Shown piece after piece: positions 45,324 to 54,885 of a stretch of 64,000 nt of DNA (position 1 is its first letter; every line of letters begins with the position of its first letter). A model generated the notes under the pieces. The model ran no database searches. It saw only the letters and a list, made by a program, of their open reading frames with translations, and was not told the DNA's origin. The position numbers and the translations under genes are program-made. The DNA is from Tateyamaria sp. syn59 (GTDB taxonomy: Bacteria > Pseudomonadota > Alphaproteobacteria > Rhodobacterales > Rhodobacteraceae), in contig NZ_VCBA01000003.1 in NCBI RefSeq assembly GCF_007995245.1, positions 26,803 to 90,802 on the forward strand, given 5' to 3'.

Positions 45324-46364
45324 TTACACGGAAAGCCGTTGTCCGGTCGCACTGTCAAAGCAGTGCAGGTAACTCGGGTCGGGTGCCAGATGGACTGTCT
45401 GGCCGGGCTCGAATGCGTGCCGCTCGCGGAAAACGGCGGTGACGTCCTGTCCCTGGAACGTCAGAAACACCATGGTTTCGGACCCGGTGGGTTCGACCAC
45501 CTTTACTTGCATCGCGAGGCCCGCGTCAGCCAGCACCAGATGCTCGGGCCGGATGCCCAACCGGACCTTACCGCTGCCGGCCGGACCGGCAAACAGCTGG
45601 TCGGCAACCTTGATCTGTCCGTCAGCGAGGTCGGCGTCCAGAAGGTTCATTGACGGCGCCCCGATGAACGTCGCGACGAACTCGTTTGCAGGGTTGTCAT
45701 ACAGCTCAAGCGGCGTGCCGATCTGTTCGATATTGCCGCCCTGCATGACGACGATGCGGTCGGCGAGGGTCATCGCTTCGATCTGGTCATGGGTCACGAA
45801 GATCGTTGTCGTCTTCAGCCGCTGGTGCAGTTCCTTGATCTCGGTTCGCATCTGGATGCGCAGCTTGGCATCAAGGTTGGACAACGGCTCGTCAAAAAGG
45901 AACACCTGCGGGTCACGCACGATGGCCCGGCCCATGGCCACGCGCTGGCGTTGCCCTCCCGACAGGTGCCGCGGCTTGCGATCCAGGTATTCGGTCAGGC
46001 TGAGAATTTCTGCCGCCTCTTTGACCCGGCGTGCAATCTCGGCCTTGTCTGCGCCCGCAACCTTGAGGGCAAACCCCATATTCTCAGCCACTGATTTGTG
46101 CGGGTAGAGCGCGTAGGTCTGGAACACCATGGCGATGTCGCGCTCGGCCGGAGGCAAGTTGTTCACCACACGGTCGCCGATGGCGATGGCGCCGCTGTTG
46201 ATCGGTTCCAACCCTGCGATCATGCGTAAAAGCGTCGACTTCCCGCAGCCGGACGGGCCAACGAGGGCCACAAATTCCCCGTCGCCGATATCCACGTTGA
46301 CGCCGTGGATCACCTCTACGGCGCCGTATGATTTTCGGATGTCCTGAATCTTGACGCCTGCCAT
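45324..46364 (-). CDS. ugpC: Sugar ABC transporter ATPase (UgpC/MalK-type)
   Basis: A 346-residue ATPase for a carbohydrate importer. Walker [10 protein letters not shown] (near 37-45), signature [14 protein letters not shown], Walker [13 protein letters not shown] and a C-terminal OB-like regulatory domain (from ~235) are all MalK-class. AAGGGG precedes the ATG at 46364. It is divergent from the binding protein and permease genes (46582-50305), with which it should form one importer. Confidence 0.9.
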   Translation of the reverse strand: MAGVKIQDIRKSYGAVEVIHGVNVDIGDGEFVALVGPSGCGKSTLLRMIAGLEPINSGAIAIGDRVVNNLPPAERDIAMVFQTYALYPHKSVAENMGFALKVAGADKAEIARRVKEAAEILSLTEYLDRKPRHLSGGQRQRVAMGRAIVRDPQVFLFDEPLSNLDAKLRIQMRTEIKELHQRLKTTTIFVTHDQIEAMTLADRIVVMQGGNIEQIGTPLELYDNPANEFVATFIGAPSMNLLDADLADGQIKVADQLFAGPAGSGKVRLGIRPEHLVLADAGLAMQVKVVEPTGSETMVFLTFQGQDVTAVFRERHAFEPGQTVHLAPDPSYLHCFDSATGQRLSV

Positions 46365-46442
46365 GCGCGGGGTCCCCTTCACTTAGAAATGGGATGCTAG
46401 TGAAAGGGATTTTTGTTGTCTACGTATCCGGGTCAGCTTTTG

Positions 46443-46507
46443 TTGACTTAACGTAAATCTCACGCATAGTGAGAGTTCCTCGGGGGAGTACGAGGCGCTA
46501 TCACCTA
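46443..46507 (+). promoter_or_regulatory. Candidate promoter and motif cluster for the sugar importer
   Basis: TTGACT (46443-46448), 16-bp spacer, CATAGT (46465-46470) make a sigma-70-like promoter directed at the binding-protein gene. TAACGTA (46449-46455) lies in the spacer. CGGGGGAGTA (46481-46490) and TATCACCTA (46499-46507) follow. The same three elements recur at 21390-21410. Confidence 0.4.
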
Positions 46508-46581
46508 GAAAAAATAACATAAAATGCGCCCCACCATCTGCCCAAGGATGATTTGTATCACGAGATCCAGGGAGGATGGAT

Positions 46582-48210
46582 ATGAAGACCGGATTGTACA
46601 ATTACATTAGAGCGGCGCAGAAAATGAACCGCCGGCAAATGCTGAAAGGCACCGCTGCGGTGGGTGCTGCCGCAATGTTACCCAAAGGCGCCGCCATGGC
46701 GGATGGGCACGGAAACATCCGTGCGGAGATCCTTAAAATCCCCGGCGTCGGCGCCGGTTCACCGACCGATAGCGATTGGCAAAAGGTTGGTGAAATGTGC
46801 CTTGGTGCGACCAAGGAAAACGTCGCCGAAGGCGAATTCGAAGGTGTCGAACTGACCTTCATGGGTTTGAACAACCAGAACCTGCACAACTTTCTATTTC
46901 GCGGGTTCCTGAAACCGTGGGAGGCCTATACCGGCGCCAAGATCAACTGGATTGACCTGGCGCAGGCCGATTATAACGCCCGCCTGCAGCAGTCGATTGC
47001 GACAGGTACGGTGGACTTTGACATCATCGAAATGGGCGCCCCCTTCGAGGGTGATGTGCTGGGCAAGGGCCTGGCTTCCGAGATGCCCGACTGGGTCAAA
47101 GAGCAAATCGACATGGACGACTATGTCGACTACCTCAAGGCGCCTGTGGGCACTTGGGACGGCAAGACATACCGGGTGTCCATTGATGGTGATTGTCACA
47201 GCTTTGCCTATCGCAAGGACTATTTCGGCCCCGACGGGATTGGTGGCGCCGAGGTGCCGACCACCTGGCAAGAGATCAACCAGGTCTCAAAGGACCTGGT
47301 CGGCAAGGAAGATCCGCTGACGGGACTGCCTGCGCACGGCTACCTTGATCCCCTCAAGGGCTGGGGCGGCTTCGGCTTCTATTTCCTTGAAAACCGCGCG
47401 GCGGCCTATGCCAAGCACCCCAATAGCCCCGCGTGGTTGTTCGACCCCGAAACCATGACACCGATGGTGAACAACCCGGCGTGGGTGCAGGCCATCCAGG
47501 ATGTCATGGACCTGATCGAAGCGGGCGCCTATCCCGCTGATCAGATCAACGCTGACCCGGGTACAACCGCATTCCAGCAGTTTCTGGCCGGTACCGGTTC
47601 CATGCTGATGTGGTGGGGCGATGTGGGATCAAGTGCGCGGACTTCGGACACCTCTGTGGTGGGCGATGTCGTGGGCTTTGGTATCAACCCGGCCTCCGAC
47701 CGCGTCTACAATGCCCAAGCGGGCGCATGGGAAGACACCCGCAACGAAGCGCCCAACATGGCCTATATCGGCTGGGGTGTTTACGTCATGGCAACGGTCG
47801 AAGGCGACGAAAAGAAGAAGAAGGCGGCATGGTCAGCTGCGGCCCATCTGGGGGGCAAGGACCTATCGCTTTGGGCGTCGGCCTATCCTTCGGGTTTCCA
47901 GCCTTATCGTAACTCGCACTTCCAGTTCGAAGAGTGGGAAGAGGCCGGTTACGACCGCGCGTTCATCGAGGACTACCTCGGCTCCAACGCCGACAGCTAC
48001 AACCATCCAAACGCGGCCATCGAACCGCGTATTCCCGGTATCTTCCAGTACTACTCGGTTGCCGAGGATGAACTCGCCAAGGGCTATGCGGGTCAGTATG
48101 GATCGGCGCAGGAAACGGCAGACGCCATTGCGGCCGCTTGGGAAGAGATCACAAACCAGATCGGGCGCGACAGCCAGATCGCGATCTACCGGGCGTCCCT
48201 CGGTCTTTGA
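46582..48210 (+). CDS. Carbohydrate ABC transporter substrate-binding protein
   Basis: A 542-residue periplasmic sugar-binding protein. The N-terminus has a twin-arginine-like signal (MNRRQMLKGTAAVGAAAMLP) ending AMADGHG. The mature domain has MGLNNQNLHNFL, QSIATGTVDFDIIEMGAP and SMLMWWGDVGSSA. It is ~100 residues longer than MalE-type proteins, the large subgroup. The start at 46582 is preferred because GGAGG is too close to the ATG at 46576. It binds an oligosaccharide or polyol handled by the surrounding enzymes. Confidence 0.9.
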   Translation: MKTGLYNYIRAAQKMNRRQMLKGTAAVGAAAMLPKGAAMADGHGNIRAEILKIPGVGAGSPTDSDWQKVGEMCLGATKENVAEGEFEGVELTFMGLNNQNLHNFLFRGFLKPWEAYTGAKINWIDLAQADYNARLQQSIATGTVDFDIIEMGAPFEGDVLGKGLASEMPDWVKEQIDMDDYVDYLKAPVGTWDGKTYRVSIDGDCHSFAYRKDYFGPDGIGGAEVPTTWQEINQVSKDLVGKEDPLTGLPAHGYLDPLKGWGGFGFYFLENRAAAYAKHPNSPAWLFDPETMTPMVNNPAWVQAIQDVMDLIEAGAYPADQINADPGTTAFQQFLAGTGSMLMWWGDVGSSARTSDTSVVGDVVGFGINPASDRVYNAQAGAWEDTRNEAPNMAYIGWGVYVMATVEGDEKKKKAAWSAAAHLGGKDLSLWASAYPSGFQPYRNSHFQFEEWEEAGYDRAFIEDYLGSNADSYNHPNAAIEPRIPGIFQYYSVAEDELAKGYAGQYGSAQETADAIAAAWEEITNQIGRDSQIAIYRASLGL

Positions 48211-48284
48211 TGTGATCGCAATGCAAGTGTGGGCGGCGCGCAGGTGCCGCCCATCATGTCTCAAATACAGGCCATCGAACCACC

Positions 48285-49388
48285 ATGAGCGCTGAGGGCG
48301 ATCTTCTTCACACGGTGACTGCCGACGACATTTCGGAGAACCGTAAACGCCTTGGCAAGCTGATGGTCTGGGGCGCTGCACTTTTATGTGCGGGACTGGC
48401 TTTGTGGCAGATGGCTTTTGAAACTGGGCGGGTCAGTTCCGGCTTTGATAACTGGCGGCCCGTTCTGTATGCCTACATGCTTTGGGCGACGGTCCTGTGC
48501 GCGGCACAGGTGATGATCCGGGGCGAAGCTGGCAAGCGATCGCTGTTTGTCCTCCCCGCGGCGCTGTTCGTGATCAGCCTCGTGATCTTTCCGCTGCTCT
48601 TTGCGCTTTATATCTCTTTCACAGACTGGAACCTTGCATCTGCGGACGGGCCCAAGCCGAACGGTTGGGACAACATGGTGCAGATGTGGAATGACCAGTT
48701 CTACTGGAACGCGCTGAAAAACATGGTCTATTACGTCCTCGCGGTCAGCGTGGAATACGTGATCGCCTTTGGCCTTGCGCTGCTGCTGAACGCACAAATC
48801 CGGGCCCGCAAATTCTTTCGCGTTGTCTTCCTGCTGCCCTTGATGCTGAGCCCTGTGGCCGTGTCGTGGATGATTGGCAAATCCATGCTGGAAGTCCGGT
48901 TTGGCCCGATCAGTCGGGTCGTGCGCGAACTTGGTTTCGAGCCCAGCTTTTTCGGCACGCCCGAGATTGCGCGCTTTATGATCATGGCGATGGATGCGTG
49001 GACCTTCATCCCGTTCATGATGATCATGTTGCTGGCCGGGCTGCAGGCGCTCCCGCGCGAGGTGATCGAGGCGTCAAAAGTCGACGGGGCGACGGGCTGG
49101 CAGAGCTTCCGCGAAGTGATCTTTCCCCTGATGCTGCCTGTGTCGGTGACGGCCATTGTGATCCGTATCATATTCAAACTCAAACTCGCCGACGTCATCA
49201 TCAACGTGACCTCTGGCGGACCGGGCGGGGCCACGGATTCGGTCACCAGTTTCATCTTTCGCGAATACCGTGACAGGTCGAATGTCGGGTACGGCACGCT
49301 GCTCGCGATGGTCTACCTCGTGCTCATCATCATCTTCGTCACTTTGCTGCTGAAGCTGGTGAGCCGGTGGATGGAGCGCCCCGCATGA
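48285..49388 (+). CDS. Sugar ABC transporter permease (MalF-type)
   Basis: A 367-residue inner-membrane permease. Two early helices (~30-50, ~64-84) precede the six-helix BPD core. The EAA loop EVIEASKVDGATGWQSFREVIFPLMLP (near 262-288) contacts the ATPase. It begins 75 nt after the binding-protein stop with weak ribosome site. Its stop overlaps the next gene start (ATGA). Confidence 0.9.
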   Translation: MSAEGDLLHTVTADDISENRKRLGKLMVWGAALLCAGLALWQMAFETGRVSSGFDNWRPVLYAYMLWATVLCAAQVMIRGEAGKRSLFVLPAALFVISLVIFPLLFALYISFTDWNLASADGPKPNGWDNMVQMWNDQFYWNALKNMVYYVLAVSVEYVIAFGLALLLNAQIRARKFFRVVFLLPLMLSPVAVSWMIGKSMLEVRFGPISRVVRELGFEPSFFGTPEIARFMIMAMDAWTFIPFMMIMLLAGLQALPREVIEASKVDGATGWQSFREVIFPLMLPVSVTAIVIRIIFKLKLADVIINVTSGGPGGATDSVTSFIFREYRDRSNVGYGTLLAMVYLVLIIIFVTLLLKLVSRWMERPA

Positions 49389-50305
49389 CCGACACCGCTG
49401 TTTTCAAAGACCATGACGCAGACCGTGCGGTCAGGGTGAAATGGTGGGCAAGCCGCTTCGCCATCTACAGCGCCCTGATCATCTGGGCCATCATCTGCCT
49501 GTTTCCGATCTACTGGACGCTGACGACATCGTTCAAACTCGCGCCGGACGTGATGCGCGGGAACATGGTGCCGTGGTGGGATTACACGCCGCGCTGGAAA
49601 GGGTGGGAATCGCTTGGGCTATCGCCGCGTCTGATCGGCGAAGTATCGACTGTGCGTGAGGAGTTTTTCAAAAGGTTCTGGAACAGCGCGATTGTCGCCA
49701 CATCGGCGTCCCTGTTGGCGGTCATCCTGGGATCGCTTGCCGCTTACGGACTGTCGCGGTTCAACTATCGGTTCGGGTTCATGCGCAACTCGGACATCTC
49801 GTTCTTCTTCCTCAGCCAGATGATCCTGCCGCCCGTGGTTCTGGCCCTGCCGTTTCTGGTGCTCTACCGCTCTCTCGATCTGCTCGACAGTCAGATCGGA
49901 TTGATCCTGCTTTATACGCTCATGGTGCTGCCCATCGTTATCTGGATCATGCGCGATCAGTTTCAGGGCATCCCGGTTGAGCTGGAGGAGGCGGCCCTTG
50001 TTGATGGCCTTGGCATCTGGGGTGCGTTCATTCAGATCGTCTTGCCCATCGCTTTGCCGGGCATGGTCGCCGCGTTCATCCTCAGCCTGGTGCTTTGCTG
50101 GAACGAGTATTTCTTTGCCGCCCTGCTCAGTTCGACGAACGCCACGACGCTGCCCGTGATGGTGGCCAGTCAGACCGGGTCGCAGGGCATCAACTGGTGG
50201 TCGATGGCGGCGCTGTCATCTGCGGCCATCCTGCCGCTGATTGTCGTGGCGATCTTCCTCGAGAAATACATCATCAAGGGTATGGCGGCTGGCGCGGTGA
50301 AGTAA
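49385..50305 (+). CDS. Sugar ABC transporter permease (MalG-type)
   Basis: A 306-residue permease with six helices. The EAA loop ELEEAALVDGLGIWGAFIQIVLPIALP (near 198-225) is canonical. The start at 49385 overlaps the upstream stop. C-terminal EKYIIKGMAAGAVK is the conserved MalG ending. It completes the importer with the upstream permease, binding protein and the divergent UgpC-type ATPase. Confidence 0.92.
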   Translation: MTDTAVFKDHDADRAVRVKWWASRFAIYSALIIWAIICLFPIYWTLTTSFKLAPDVMRGNMVPWWDYTPRWKGWESLGLSPRLIGEVSTVREEFFKRFWNSAIVATSASLLAVILGSLAAYGLSRFNYRFGFMRNSDISFFFLSQMILPPVVLALPFLVLYRSLDLLDSQIGLILLYTLMVLPIVIWIMRDQFQGIPVELEEAALVDGLGIWGAFIQIVLPIALPGMVAAFILSLVLCWNEYFFAALLSSTNATTLPVMVASQTGSQGINWWSMAALSSAAILPLIVVAIFLEKYIIKGMAAGAVK

Positions 50306-50351
50306 CGGGTAATGAACGGTAAAGCGGTCGCGCCCGTGCAAGGCGCCGCGT

Positions 50352-51272
50352 CTATTTCCAGACCGGGTTTGTCCACGCCCGTTTGCCAGCGCGGTCTACG
50401 ACAGTCAGGCGCAACCACGGGCTGTACACAAAGCGGGCCAATGGGATGGTCACGCGGGTCATGCTTTCGCCGTGCTTGGCAACAGCGGCGCAGCCTTTGC
50501 CTTGAACGATCACTGATGCAGCGGCTGAACACTCGACTGTGACTTCTTCTTCACCCCAGATCACATCGTGGATCTCGGGACCCGTTGAGGCATAGCTGTG
50601 TCCCTGTTTGAGCGCGGCCAGCAGGGCCCCGGGCGTGTTCTCTTCCGCCTTGACCATGGTCCAGCCACCGAAGTGATCAGGTTCGCTGAAATGCGCGTCA
50701 TCATTGGCGCAGAGCCAAAGGCGGCGGCCATCTTCCAGTAGCCGATCAAGGTGCCAGAACCCTTCGGCGCGGTCGGCGCCGACCTGACAGCCGTGATTGT
50801 AGACCTCAATGGCGTGCGCTGCCTCCAGCGACCGCGCATCGGCAAGGCTCAGACCGCCCCACTCGGGGTGCGCAATCGCGACGTAGGCGCCTGCATCGCG
50901 CGCACGCTGGGCCAAGGTGGGGCCGTTTTCCTGTTCGTCGACCGGCATAAAGTCAGGAGAGTGCGATGGCGCAAAATCAGCCGGGAGACCGACAGCCAGA
51001 ATGTGCCACAATTCACCGTTTTCCATCGCGCCCGAGTGAATTTCTGCTCCGAGGATAGTGGTAAAGTCCGCGTCACGAAACGGCACTGTGTCGACGATGG
51101 GATAGTCATAAAGCCCAATGAAATGGTCGGTCAGCGCGATGAAGTCGTACCCTGCGGCTTTGTAGCGGCGGCAGACTTCTTCAGGCTCCAGCACCCCGTC
51201 GGAGCGGGTGGAGTGAGTATGCAGGTTGCCGCGCCAAAAACGTCCACGTGCGGAAAAGGCTGGGTCATGCAT
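50352..51272 (-). CDS. PHP-domain phosphoesterase
   Basis: A 306-residue metal-dependent hydrolase of the PHP superfamily. The metal-binding motifs are NLHTHSTRSDG (near 16-26), ALTDHF, EIHSG and NDDAHF. No signal peptide. The start at 51272 has AAGGA 8 nt upstream; a TTG 15 nt earlier is an alternative. It is the last gene of the minus-strand BtpA-M42-FGGY-PHP series, 138 bp after the FGGY gene. PHP enzymes remove phosphate from sugar or nucleotide phosphates; the substrate here is unknown. Confidence 0.8.
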   Translation of the reverse strand: MHDPAFSARGRFWRGNLHTHSTRSDGVLEPEEVCRRYKAAGYDFIALTDHFIGLYDYPIVDTVPFRDADFTTILGAEIHSGAMENGELWHILAVGLPADFAPSHSPDFMPVDEQENGPTLAQRARDAGAYVAIAHPEWGGLSLADARSLEAAHAIEVYNHGCQVGADRAEGFWHLDRLLEDGRRLWLCANDDAHFSEPDHFGGWTMVKAEENTPGALLAALKQGHSYASTGPEIHDVIWGEEEVTVECSAAASVIVQGKGCAAVAKHGESMTRVTIPLARFVYSPWLRLTVVDRAGKRAWTNPVWK

Positions 51273-51410
51273 GCTATGGTCCTTCAAAACCGGCAGTCCC
51301 TGCTTTGCGAGCTTATGTTCAACACCAGCGCATCAAAATTGGGCGAACTGGGCTGCAATGTCACGGTCAAACACGCGCGCTTACGCTGGTGCGTTCCATG
51401 TCACTGACAG

Positions 51411-52898
51411 TCACCCCAGTTCCCGAGCAATGTCTCTGGTTTGCTCGTATAGCCTTCTGAACAGGTCATGTGCGTTGTCGTAGGCGTCGTTGCGATTTGC
51501 CCGGATTTCTCTGTTTATGGGGTTCCAGGATGCAATGTCCTTTCGATCTGCGATGCCGACGGCGAGTGCGGCCAGAAATGCGTCACCGTAGCTGGCACCC
51601 ACCGTCTTTTCGCAAACGATCTGGTCGATCCCGGTGATGTCCGATGTAGCTTGCAACCAAAGCGCATTCTTCGTCCCACCGCCCACGGCGAGCAGCCGGG
51701 TTGGCGATTGACCCAGATCAGCGAACGTGTCGGTGACATGCCGTGTGCCATGGGCAATCCCTTCGATCAGGGCGCGGTACATGTCGCCGCGCGTGTGGGT
51801 GAGGTTCAGACCGAACATCGCACCCTTGGCGTGAATGTCGTGGATCGGGGTCCGTTCGCCCGAGAAATAAGGCAGCATCAGCAGACCATTCGCACCGGGG
51901 GGCGATGCCGAGGCCTCGTCCGCCAAAGCCGGAAATGCCTCCGCTGGATCGAGGTCGCGCGCCACCTGATCGCGGAACCAGTGGGTCAGTGTTCCGGACG
52001 TGGCTGACCCCGCCATCGACGCGTGCTCACCTTCAAAAAGCCAGGGCGCGTACCATATCCGGGGGTCTGCTACGCGGACCTGCGCGCGCAGGATGATAAA
52101 GATGGTCGAGCCATACATCATCATCATGTCGCCCATCTGATCGACACCCACCGACAGCGCCTCGGCGGCGGCGTCGATTGTGCCTGCTGTCACTGGCGTT
52201 CCGACGGCCAGTCCTGTCGCATCCGCAGCCGTTGCCGTAATGTGACCCGCAATCTCGTTCGACCACAGCAGGCGGGGCAGCTTGTCCAACGGCACGATGT
52301 CGTCGGCCAGATCATCCACCCAGTCTCTCGTTTCGACATCGTAGAGTGGTGAGAAGTTGGCTGCTGTGTAGTGGTCGATCACCACCTCACCTGTGAGCCG
52401 CTGTACTAAAAAGCTGGTTGAGGTCAGAATATGCGCGGTTGCAGCGTAGATTTTGGGTCGGTTGCGTTTCAGCCAAAGGATCTTTGGGCCCACTGATTGC
52501 GATGTGAGAGCGTTGCCGCACCGCGCGATGATGGTGTCTTCTCCGATCCGGTCGGTCAACTCGCGCACTTCGGTTTCGGCCCGCCCGTCCACGCCATACA
52601 GCACACCGTTCATCAATGGCGCGCCGTCACTGTCGACCGGTAGCATGCAGGGCCCAATGGCACTGCACGCCACCGCCTTGATGTCCTTCGGATCTATGCC
52701 GCTCTGTTCCAGGAGTGCGCGGCAGACATACACGAAGTCCCCCCACCAATCCTCTTCGGGCCTGTGCTCGGCCCAGCCCGGTTGCGGGACCAGCATTTGG
52801 TGCCCGCGGATGGCCTGTGCATGGACGGTCCCTGATCCGTCCACCAAAACACCCTTGGTTTCATAGGTGCCGATATCAATGCCGAGTGTGTAGGCCAT
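51411..52898 (-). CDS. FGGY-family carbohydrate kinase
   Basis: A 495-residue xylulokinase-like kinase. Domain I opens with GIDIGTYETKGVLVD (phosphate-1 loop) and contains GAPLMNGVLYGVDGRA. Domain II has GTIDAAAEALSVGV, YGSTIFIILRAQ, and the adenosine motif AVGGGTKNALWLQ near 400. The substrate pocket cannot be matched to one sugar. Its ATG overlaps the M42 stop by 1 nt. It probably phosphorylates a ketose in this cluster. Confidence 0.85.
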   Translation of the reverse strand: MAYTLGIDIGTYETKGVLVDGSGTVHAQAIRGHQMLVPQPGWAEHRPEEDWWGDFVYVCRALLEQSGIDPKDIKAVACSAIGPCMLPVDSDGAPLMNGVLYGVDGRAETEVRELTDRIGEDTIIARCGNALTSQSVGPKILWLKRNRPKIYAATAHILTSTSFLVQRLTGEVVIDHYTAANFSPLYDVETRDWVDDLADDIVPLDKLPRLLWSNEIAGHITATAADATGLAVGTPVTAGTIDAAAEALSVGVDQMGDMMMMYGSTIFIILRAQVRVADPRIWYAPWLFEGEHASMAGSATSGTLTHWFRDQVARDLDPAEAFPALADEASASPPGANGLLMLPYFSGERTPIHDIHAKGAMFGLNLTHTRGDMYRALIEGIAHGTRHVTDTFADLGQSPTRLLAVGGGTKNALWLQATSDITGIDQIVCEKTVGASYGDAFLAALAVGIADRKDIASWNPINREIRANRNDAYDNAHDLFRRLYEQTRDIARELG

Positions 52899-53992
52899 CA
52901 GGTGTAGTCATCCCTGTCGAGTGAGAAATCAGGGCCGATCCGCTGCAATGCGGCGTCCAGCAGATCGGCCAGTTGCGCCAAATCGCAAAGATCGCACAGT
53001 TCGCGCGCGGAATGGGAGTACCGCATGGGAAAACCCACGTCGATTGACGCGACACCTTGGCCCGCATGCTGAACATAGGACAGGTCAGTCAGCACCCCGA
53101 CTTGTGCGCTTCGTTGCAATGGGATGCCTTCGGATTGGGCCGTTTGTTCAAACAGATGAACCATTGCCGGATGCGGGATGACGCCGTTCAGCGTCCCGCG
53201 CCCGTGAAAGGAGTAGAGGCTGATGCCCGGCCCCCCGCCAAGCGCGATATCGCCATGCCCGCGCATGTCAGGCGTGTCAGCCGCCAGCAGCAGGTCGATC
53301 TGGATGGCGACATCGGGTTGAAGCGTTTGGGCAAGAGGCAGCGCGCCGCGCAGGTTGAACTCTTCCTGTACAGTAAACGCGAGGTGTACTGGCGGTCCCG
53401 CGGTCCGGTTCTTGAGCCGACGTGCAACTTCCAGCAGCACGGCGCAGCCCGCCCGATCATCGACGCTGGTTCCCATGATACGCTCACCGGCCAATTCCAC
53501 AGCGCGGGGTGCATAGACCACTGGCGTGCCAACGCGAATGCCGGTGTTCGTCACGTCGTCTTCAGATGCCATCCCGATATCGACATACAGATCGCGGTAT
53601 GGCGTGACTTTGTATTTCTCTTCGGTGTTCGTCGCGTGGTGGCTTTTGTTTGCGATGACCCCGGGGATGTCGCGCCCTTCTCCGACGCAGACCAGTACCT
53701 CCTGGGCAGCCAGCGCCCGCTCCGGCACGCCGCCAAGGCGCTCCAGTCGGAGAAGGCCATTGCCTTCGATCTTGCGCACAATGAACCCAAGCTGATCCAT
53801 ATGCGTAAACAGCATGACCGACGGTCCCTCGCCGGGGAAATCCGCAACAAGGTTACCGAGGCAGTCCGAGCGGCTGGGCACGCCCATATCATCGAGACGG
53901 TTGCGAATGCTGCGGCGCACCCGATCCTCGTGCCCTGACAGGCCCGGTATGCGCATCAGGTCCATCAGGTCCTGTTTGATGCGCGTTGTCAT
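52898..53992 (-). CDS. M42-family metallopeptidase-like protein (SgcX/FrvX-like)
   Basis: A 364-residue di-zinc hydrolase family protein, filed as aminopeptidase or endoglucanase. Metal ligands are visible in FTHMDQLGF (His/Asp), SVDDRAGC (bridging Asp), VQEEFNLRGA (Glu pair) and the C-terminal MRYSHSARE. Members such as SgcX and FrvX sit in sugar operons without a known peptide substrate. It overlaps both the BtpA gene (ATGA) and the FGGY gene. A role in deprotecting or hydrolysing a sugar conjugate is possible. Confidence 0.8.
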   Translation of the reverse strand: MTTRIKQDLMDLMRIPGLSGHEDRVRRSIRNRLDDMGVPSRSDCLGNLVADFPGEGPSVMLFTHMDQLGFIVRKIEGNGLLRLERLGGVPERALAAQEVLVCVGEGRDIPGVIANKSHHATNTEEKYKVTPYRDLYVDIGMASEDDVTNTGIRVGTPVVYAPRAVELAGERIMGTSVDDRAGCAVLLEVARRLKNRTAGPPVHLAFTVQEEFNLRGALPLAQTLQPDVAIQIDLLLAADTPDMRGHGDIALGGGPGISLYSFHGRGTLNGVIPHPAMVHLFEQTAQSEGIPLQRSAQVGVLTDLSYVQHAGQGVASIDVGFPMRYSHSARELCDLCDLAQLADLLDAALQRIGPDFSLDRDDYT

Positions 53993-54789
53993 GCGCGCGC
54001 CTTTCTTGCCCGCTCCATGAAATCTCGCGCGCGGTGCGGGTCAACGGGGTTCCACGTATCGCCATCCACCTTGAGTGATGAGCCAACGATACACCCGTCG
54101 GCCACGGACAACACATCCGCCACCGTTTCGTGTTTGACCCCGGTATTGGCCAGGACGGCGATATCCGGCAACACCGCCTTCACCGCCTCCAGATCTGACA
54201 TGGCAGCCGCCTCACCGGTGATTTGCCCTGATACTAAGACTGCATCCGGGATTGATGAAAAAACGGCGCTGCGCGCCCGGTCGGGGAGGGGGCGCCTGTC
54301 CAGTGAGTGGGCAAATTCGGCCGAGACATTGTAAAGCATCGCCATATCTGGCCGCCCCAGCCGGTTGCGATAGCGCATGGCCTTGCCTGCATCAGGCGTC
54401 CAAGGCCCCATGTCGGACGCGTATGTGCCGGTGAAAATCTCGCGCACGAAACTGGCACCTGTCGCCACACCCACTGCAACGGTTGCCATCGGATCCCACA
54501 GCATGTTCACGCCGAACGGCACGGTGATCTCTGACTTTAACTGCCCGATCAGGAACGCCATCGTCGCGGTCGAAGCGGCGTCGACCTGAAACTCGTAGGG
54601 CCGGTCATTTTCGTTACCGAACATCACCGCGTCAAAGCCTGCGTCTTGCAGTGCGTGCAGATCTGCTCGGGCGGCGGCCAGCAGATCAACGGACGGATCG
54701 TGTAGCGGGGCGCCGGGCAAGGCACCGATATGCACCATGCCAATCACCGGCTTGGTTTCCCCGAACACGCGGGTAAATCGTTCTGTCAT
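53989..54789 (-). CDS. BtpA/SgcQ-family protein
   Basis: A 266-residue TIM-barrel protein of the BtpA family. It has GMVHIGALPGAP near the start, FGNENDRPYEFQV and VLANTGVKHETVADVLSVADGCIVGSSLK at the C-terminus, the conserved phosphate-binding part. BtpA was linked to photosystem I stability in cyanobacteria; SgcQ is its relative in the E. coli sgc sugar cluster, where M42-type SgcX is also present. The same pair here suggests sugar-phosphate or nucleotide chemistry. GGAGG precedes the ATG at 54789. It is the first gene of the operon. Confidence 0.8.
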   Translation of the reverse strand: MTERFTRVFGETKPVIGMVHIGALPGAPLHDPSVDLLAAARADLHALQDAGFDAVMFGNENDRPYEFQVDAASTATMAFLIGQLKSEITVPFGVNMLWDPMATVAVGVATGASFVREIFTGTYASDMGPWTPDAGKAMRYRNRLGRPDMAMLYNVSAEFAHSLDRRPLPDRARSAVFSSIPDAVLVSGQITGEAAAMSDLEAVKAVLPDIAVLANTGVKHETVADVLSVADGCIVGSSLKVDGDTWNPVDPHRARDFMERARKARA

Positions 54790-54808
54790 CTGCGATCCTC
54801 CCCGACCA

Positions 54809-54856
54809 ACTGTAGGAACGGCAGGCTGTTCAGGCAAAAAGAAACTGCGCTACAGT
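54809..54856. promoter_or_regulatory. Wide inverted repeat in divergent BtpA/aldo-keto reductase promoter
   Basis: ACTGTAG (54809-54815) and CTACAGT (54850-54856) are exactly complementary, with centres about four helical turns apart (41 bp), in the 96-bp divergent gap. It could be a pair of half-sites for one regulator of both operons. Confidence 0.35.
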
Positions 54857-54885
54857 CAAGACGATTGGATTGGGTGGAGACTGAC

